Positions 7,368-9,974 of a stretch of 9,974 bases of DNA are shown here, piece after piece. This stretch comes from Bacteroidota bacterium (GTDB lineage: Bacteria; Bacteroidota; Bacteroidia; Flavobacteriales_F; PHOS-HE28): positions 1 through 9,974 of the forward strand of contig JAEYYE010000305.1 in NCBI GenBank assembly GCA_023430945.1. Reading direction: 5' to 3'. The first letter of the stretch is position 1, and each line of letters opens with the position of its first letter. Made by a program: the position numbers and the translations under genes. The notes under the pieces are model-generated. The model made no database searches. It was not told the DNA's origin and saw only the letters and a list, made by a program, of their open reading frames with translations.

Positions 7368-8386
7368 AGCAGATGATCCCGGTGGCACTTTTGGTAACGC
7401 TCGTAGCGTCCGGATGCAAGCGTGATAACATCGAGGAGTTGCCAGGCGGATCGGTACCGACACCGTATGCGTTGGAATATCCGAACTACTTCCCGGTGCC
7501 GCAGATCCCGCAGGACAATCCGCTCACCGTGGAAGGCGTGGAACTCGGCCGGAAGCTTTATTACGATCCGGTGCTCTCCACCAACGGACCCTTTGAAGGT
7601 CTCGCCTGTGCCAGCTGCCATGATCAGGAGCGCGCATTCTCCGTTCCTGCGGAAGGCACTTCGGTGTTGCCGCATATGAATCTCGCGTGGAACACCAACT
7701 TCCTGTGGGATGGTAAGATCAGCGGCCGTTTGGAGGATATCATGCGTTTCGAAGTGGAGGAATTCTTCCAGGTGGATCTCGACGTCTTGCGGCAGCATCC
7801 GCAGTACCCATCGCTTTTCAAAAAAGCCTTCGGCACCGAACAGATCTCCTACTACGATGTTCAACGTGCATTGGCGCAATGGTTCCGAAGAATGATCTCA
7901 GGCAAGAGCCGCTTCGATGGTTACCTCGCGCACGATGTGGAACTCACCGATCAGGAGCTCAGCGGCATGATGATCTTTCTCACTGAAGCGGGCGATTGTT
8001 TCCATTGCCATGGCCTTCCGTTGATGACGGATAATGCCTTCCATAACATCGGGCTCGATAGCGACCTTTCAGGCGCGAATGCCGGCCGTTTCAACATCAC
8101 CGGCGATCCGGCGGACATGGGCCGCTTCAAGACACCGAGCCTCCGCAATGTCGCACTCACCGCCCCATACATGCACGATGGCCGTTTCCAGACGTTGGAG
8201 GAAGTGATCGAGCATTACAGCGCCGGGGTACAGCATTCCGCCACGCTCGATCCGATCATGACCAAGCCGAACACCGGGATCACGCTTGGCCTCACACCCA
8301 TGCAGAAAGCCGATCTGGTGGCATTTTTGCACACGCTCACGGACGAGCATTTCATCACCGATCCCGCACTTTCCAACCCTCATTGA
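7364..8386 (+). CDS. MbnH/MauG-type diheme cytochrome c peroxidase, lipoprotein
   Basis: This 340-residue protein belongs to the bacterial cytochrome c peroxidase/MauG superfamily. A short signal ends in the lipobox VASGC (Cys18), so it should be membrane-anchored. Two heme c sites are present: CASCH (82-86) in the N-terminal domain and CFHCH (212-216) in the C-terminal domain. Other family features are ELGRKLYYDPVLS (60-72), NLAWNTNFLWDGK (106-118), and TPSLRNVALTAPYMHDGRFQTLEEVIEHY (257-285). Its start overlaps the stop of the MbnP-like gene (ATGA), and a weak GGAAG lies 7 nt upstream. This coupling makes an MbnH role (peroxide-dependent oxidation of the partner's Trp) more likely than simple peroxide detoxification. 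That is inference, because MauG, MbnH and true peroxidases share these motifs. The stop codon overlaps the regulator's ATG by one base. Confidence 0.9.
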   Translation: MKQMIPVALLVTLVASGCKRDNIEELPGGSVPTPYALEYPNYFPVPQIPQDNPLTVEGVELGRKLYYDPVLSTNGPFEGLACASCHDQERAFSVPAEGTSVLPHMNLAWNTNFLWDGKISGRLEDIMRFEVEEFFQVDLDVLRQHPQYPSLFKKAFGTEQISYYDVQRALAQWFRRMISGKSRFDGYLAHDVELTDQELSGMMIFLTEAGDCFHCHGLPLMTDNAFHNIGLDSDLSGANAGRFNITGDPADMGRFKTPSLRNVALTAPYMHDGRFQTLEEVIEHYSAGVQHSATLDPIMTKPNTGITLGLTPMQKADLVAFLHTLTDEHFITDPALSNPH

Positions 8387-9144
8387 TGAAAATGCCACCG
8401 ATCTCCGCCTCACTCGTAGTACCTTCCGAAAAGGCCGCCGATCCAATGGATTTACTCACTTCACGCGAGTACCGGTTGCGCGATCTGATCCGTGAACATT
8501 GCACGCCCGAATGGCGCCAGCTCATGGCCGATCGCAATGTGGAGCGCAGCTTCCGAAAAGGCGAGCACATCTTCAAGCAGGGCGATGAGGCCGATACCAT
8601 CTACATGATCCGCAACGGTCGCGTTAAGGTCACCGTTGGGCCGGTGCAGGCCAACGAGCGCATCGTGCGTCTCGCAACCAATGGCGAGATAGTCGGTCAC
8701 CGGGGCATCGGCGAACGGCCGATCTACACCGCTACGGCCACGGCACTTTCAGACACGGTCATGGACAGCATTCCCATGCCGCTGTTCCTTTCGGTGCTCA
8801 AGGCGAATGCGCAATTCTGTTTCCAGTTCCTGCTCTTCTTCGCCTACGAATTGCGCATGCTCGATCAGCATATGCGCGATCTGCTCAACACCACTGTGCC
8901 GCAACGCGTCGCGCGCACCATCAAGATGAACATGGATGCCTTCGGCTTCGATCCGAAGGACAGGAAGAAGCTCGCGTTCACACTATCGCGCCGCGACATC
9001 GCGAACACGTCCGATACCACGTACGAATCGGTGATCCGCACGCTCGCCGAGTTCCAGCGCTTGGGTATCATCGGCATGGATGGCAAGGAGATCCGCATCC
9101 TGAAGAAGCGGGAATTGGAGAAGATGATGAGGGGGGAACTGTAG
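8386..9144 (+). CDS. Crp/Fnr-family transcriptional regulator
   Basis: This 252-residue regulator has an extended N-terminus, a cyclic-nucleotide-binding-type beta-barrel (about residues 45-135, with RKGEHIFKQGDEADTIYMIRNGRVKV at 58-83), a long dimerisation helix (about 138-170), and a C-terminal HTH_Crp domain. The HTH is LSRRDIANTSDTTYESVIRTLAEFQRLGII (200-229). Glu214 and Arg218 of the recognition helix match the residues that read TGA half-sites in Crp and Fnr, which fits the ATGA-N6-TCAT palindromes nearby. Only two cysteines are present (39, 145), so there is no Fnr-type 4Fe-4S motif. The effector (nucleotide, heme, NO or redox) is unknown. It is the last gene of the oxidase operon. ATG 8386 overlaps the upstream TGA; TTG 8383 and ATG 8392 are less likely starts. 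Autoregulation through operator 1 is probable. Confidence 0.92.
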   Translation: MKMPPISASLVVPSEKAADPMDLLTSREYRLRDLIREHCTPEWRQLMADRNVERSFRKGEHIFKQGDEADTIYMIRNGRVKVTVGPVQANERIVRLATNGEIVGHRGIGERPIYTATATALSDTVMDSIPMPLFLSVLKANAQFCFQFLLFFAYELRMLDQHMRDLLNTTVPQRVARTIKMNMDAFGFDPKDRKKLAFTLSRRDIANTSDTTYESVIRTLAEFQRLGIIGMDGKEIRILKKRELEKMMRGEL

Positions 9145-9211
9145 GTCGGAAGTCAATTGTACCAATACTTCGATCGGACTCAAGACTTACGACTTCCGAC
9201 TTAAGACTTAA
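9145..9211. repeat. Heptamer tandem repeat with an inverted partial copy after the regulator gene
   Basis: Five 7-bp units run from 9177 to 9211: GACTCAA, GACTTAC, GACTTCC, GACTTAA, GACTTAA. GTCGGAAGTC (9145-9154), immediately after the regulator's stop codon, is the exact reverse complement of GACTTCCGAC (9191-9200), so the transcript could fold into a 10-bp hairpin with a 36-nt loop. No T-run follows. It may serve as a transcript end or simply be a low-complexity intergenic repeat. Confidence 0.75.
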
Positions 9212-9217
9212 GAAGAA

Positions 9218-9329
9218 GGGCGTGCCACCAAACCAGTCTCGGAAGCCTGGTTTGCTGTCGGGCTATCCGCTGCAAGTCCGCGGCCGTCAAATGCACGGCC
9301 TGTGGGCTTTCCGCTGCTATCCCTCACGC
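9218..9329 (+). repeat. Structured repeat element, copy 2 (three stems, 3' of the regulator gene)
   Basis: This runs from GGGCGTGCC to TCCCTCACGC. The ends pair as GCGTG (9220-9224) with CACGC (9325-9329). The first hairpin is CAAACCAG (9229-9236) with CTGGTTTG (9247-9254). The second is GGCCGT (9282-9287) with ACGGCC (9295-9300) around the loop CAAATGC, identical to copy 1. Shared linkers are TCGGGC (9258-9263), CAAGTCC (9273-9279) and GGGCTTTCCGC (9304-9314). Within this copy GGGCTATCCGCTGC and GGGCTTTCCGCTGC form an imperfect direct repeat (9260-9273, 9304-9317). Like copy 1, it lies downstream of a gene on its own strand and between two convergent genes. Confidence 0.8.
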
Positions 9330-9335
9330 AGATCC

Positions 9336-9743
9336 TCACTCGAAATACTTCCCGTACGCCTGCAGGTGATCCCGCATCGCAGCGATCTCCTTCTCACCAG
9401 AGGTCTCATCCATCGCGCTCAACATCTTGTGGAGCGGGATCAGGTAATTGTGAAGTTGATTGTGCGCTTCACCGGTCATCGTGCACTTCTGGAAGATCAT
9501 CTGGAATTCGCCTTCCAGCTTTTCCTTCAACACACTTTTGGCCATCTGCTTTTTCGCGTGTTCTTCCAGGATCGCGCTCATCGCTGCTATTCCTTGGGTG
9601 GTCTCCGGGTTCGCTTTCCAACGTTTGCCATTGTCCAGTTGTACCGCAGGAATTTCACCTTGATCGGCGACCAATGGCAGATCCACTGATGCGATCGAAG
9701 TTCCGATCCAAAAAGTGAAGAGAAGGAGCAGGGAGGTTCTCAT
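9336..9743 (-). CDS. Small secreted protein of unknown function, helical, with a Cys/Met/His cluster
   Basis: This 135-residue protein has a clear signal peptide (MRTSLLLLFTFWIGTSIAS, 1-19) and no second membrane segment. The mature part is short, probably mostly alpha-helical, and rich in Lys, Glu and Met. A striking segment is FQKCTMTGEAHNQLHNYLIPLHK (84-106), with Cys87, Met89, His94, His98 and His105, which could bind a metal or heme. I do not recognise a named family, although similar short proteins of this type seem familiar from Bacteroidota. The start is ATG 9743; an in-frame GTG at 9749 would place the promoter box inside the gene. The gene is divergent from the gene at 9840 and shares operator 2, so it is probably in the same regulon as the oxidase operon. 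A copper-related envelope role is inference from context. Confidence 0.8.
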   Translation of the reverse strand: MRTSLLLLFTFWIGTSIASVDLPLVADQGEIPAVQLDNGKRWKANPETTQGIAAMSAILEEHAKKQMAKSVLKEKLEGEFQMIFQKCTMTGEAHNQLHNYLIPLHKMLSAMDETSGEKEIAAMRDHLQAYGKYFE

Positions 9744-9748
9744 GAACA

Positions 9749-9756
9749 CAAAGATC
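9749..9756 (-). promoter_or_regulatory. Putative -7 box (GATCTTTG) for the small secreted protein
   Basis: On the minus strand GATCTTTG matches TAnnTTTG at five of six defined positions. Its first base (9756) is exactly 29.5 bp from the centre of operator 2. A start site about 12 bases downstream would fall next to ATG 9743, implying a leaderless or nearly leaderless mRNA. Confidence 0.5.
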
Positions 9757-9776
9757 CGCTCCCTTGCTCCTTGAAG

Positions 9777-9794
9777 ATATGATGATCGTCATAT
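9777..9794. promoter_or_regulatory. Palindromic operator 2, candidate Crp/Fnr-family binding site
   Basis: ATATGATGATCGTCATAT has perfect 6-bp arms (ATATGA and TCATAT) around TGATCG. Only the outermost spacer pair breaks the symmetry. It aligns with operator 1 over ATGAyGwwCGTCATATT. It lies midway between the start codons of the minus-strand secreted protein (9743) and the plus-strand partial gene (9840), with a TAnnTTTG-like box 29.5 bp from its centre on each side. Confidence 0.72.
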
Positions 9795-9814
9795 TGCACG
9801 GATCGGCTGAACGG

Positions 9815-9822
9815 GACCTTTG
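9815..9822 (+). promoter_or_regulatory. Putative -7 box (GACCTTTG) for the partial gene at 9840
   Basis: GACCTTTG matches TAnnTTTG at five of six defined positions, and its first base is 29.5 bp from the centre of operator 2. The predicted leader to ATG 9840 is about 13 nt, similar to that of the oxidase operon. Confidence 0.5.
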
Positions 9823-9839
9823 CAGCTTACCGATCCGCA

Positions 9840-9974
9840 ATGCAAACAGCCGGTCCGCACACGTTCCACATCCCGGTGATGGGCCTGGGCTACACGATCG
9901 ATACGCCCGTGAAAGTGGCGCATTTCGGGATCTCGTCCGTGATCTCCATCATCGAGGACGAGCTAGTGGAGCGC
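9840..9974 (+). CDS. N-terminal part of an unidentified protein, truncated by the window end
   Basis: Forty-five codons are open from ATG 9840 to the last base, beginning MQTAGPHTFHIPVMGLGYT and continuing IDTPVKVAHFGISSVISIIEDELVER. There is no signal peptide, so it is probably cytoplasmic. The pattern PVMGLGYTIDTPVKVAHFGISSVISI resembles the first strand-helix of a TIM-barrel enzyme, but I cannot name the family. It is divergent from the small secreted protein, shares operator 2, and has a promoter box in the same geometry as the oxidase operon. The frame is consistent with the third-position base use of neighbouring genes, and no competing frame looks better. Confidence 0.7.
   Translation, partial: MQTAGPHTFHIPVMGLGYTIDTPVKVAHFGISSVISIIEDELVER

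Noticed and set aside
6570..8386. Methanobactin biosynthesis locus
   Set aside because: Only MbnP- and MbnH-like genes are present, with no precursor peptide or MbnB/MbnC, and such pairs occur widely without methanobactin.
8386..9144. Regulator as a true Fnr with an oxygen-sensing 4Fe-4S cluster
   Set aside because: It has only two separated cysteines and lacks the N-terminal cysteine cluster.
9145..9335. CRISPR array
   Set aside because: The repeats are 7 bp and contiguous, with no 25-40 bp repeats separated by spacers and no cas genes.
9222..9689. 155-codon plus-strand open frame over the end region
   Set aside because: It begins inside the structured repeat and is antisense to the secreted-protein gene, which has a clear signal peptide and promoter.

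Overview
The window looks like chromosomal DNA of a member of the Bacteroidota, probably a Flavobacteriales-type bacterium. The evidence is a secreted protein with a type IX secretion (Por) C-terminal domain, an MbnP/MbnH-type lipoprotein pair of a kind common in that phylum, promoter boxes close to the Bacteroidota -7 consensus TAnnTTTG, few good Shine-Dalgarno sequences, and tightly overlapping ATGA gene junctions. GATC tetranucleotides are strikingly over-represented throughout. Nothing indicates a phage, plasmid or insertion sequence.

Layout. (1) Bases 1-3989, plus strand: one run of genes that touch or overlap. It holds the last 17 codons of an upstream gene, a NorB/CcoN-like heme-copper oxidase subunit I with unusual ligand residues, quinolinate synthase (nadA) and L-aspartate oxidase (nadB). 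NO/O2 respiration and the first two steps of NAD synthesis therefore appear to share a transcript. (2) 3990-4319, no gene: an 8-bp tandem repeat over the nadB stop codon, then copy 1 of a structured repeat element on the minus strand, starting at the osmC stop codon. (3) An OsmC-family thiol peroxidase on the minus strand, divergent from a plus-strand operon of multicopper oxidase, MbnP-like lipoprotein, diheme MbnH/MauG-type peroxidase and Crp/Fnr-family regulator. (4) 9145-9335, no gene: a heptamer tandem repeat and copy 2 of the structured element, on the plus strand. (5) A small secreted protein on the minus strand, divergent from the start of an unidentified plus-strand gene that runs off the end.

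How it fits together. The two divergent intergenic regions each carry a near-identical palindrome (ATGA-N6-TCAT, followed by ATT). Three of the four flanking genes have a TAnnTTTG-like box whose outer base lies exactly 29.5 bp from the palindrome centre, which is the geometry expected of a class II Crp/Fnr activator site. The simplest model is that the regulator encoded at the end of the oxidase operon controls its own operon, the small secreted protein, the unidentified gene and perhaps osmC. The genes suggest an envelope copper/redox regulon: a multicopper oxidase outside the cell, and a lipoprotein whose only tryptophan could be modified by the adjacent diheme enzyme to make a copper site.

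The most novel signals are this operator/promoter architecture, and a roughly 115-bp two-copy element in which three stems change by compensatory substitutions while loops and linkers are conserved. That pattern suggests a structured RNA.
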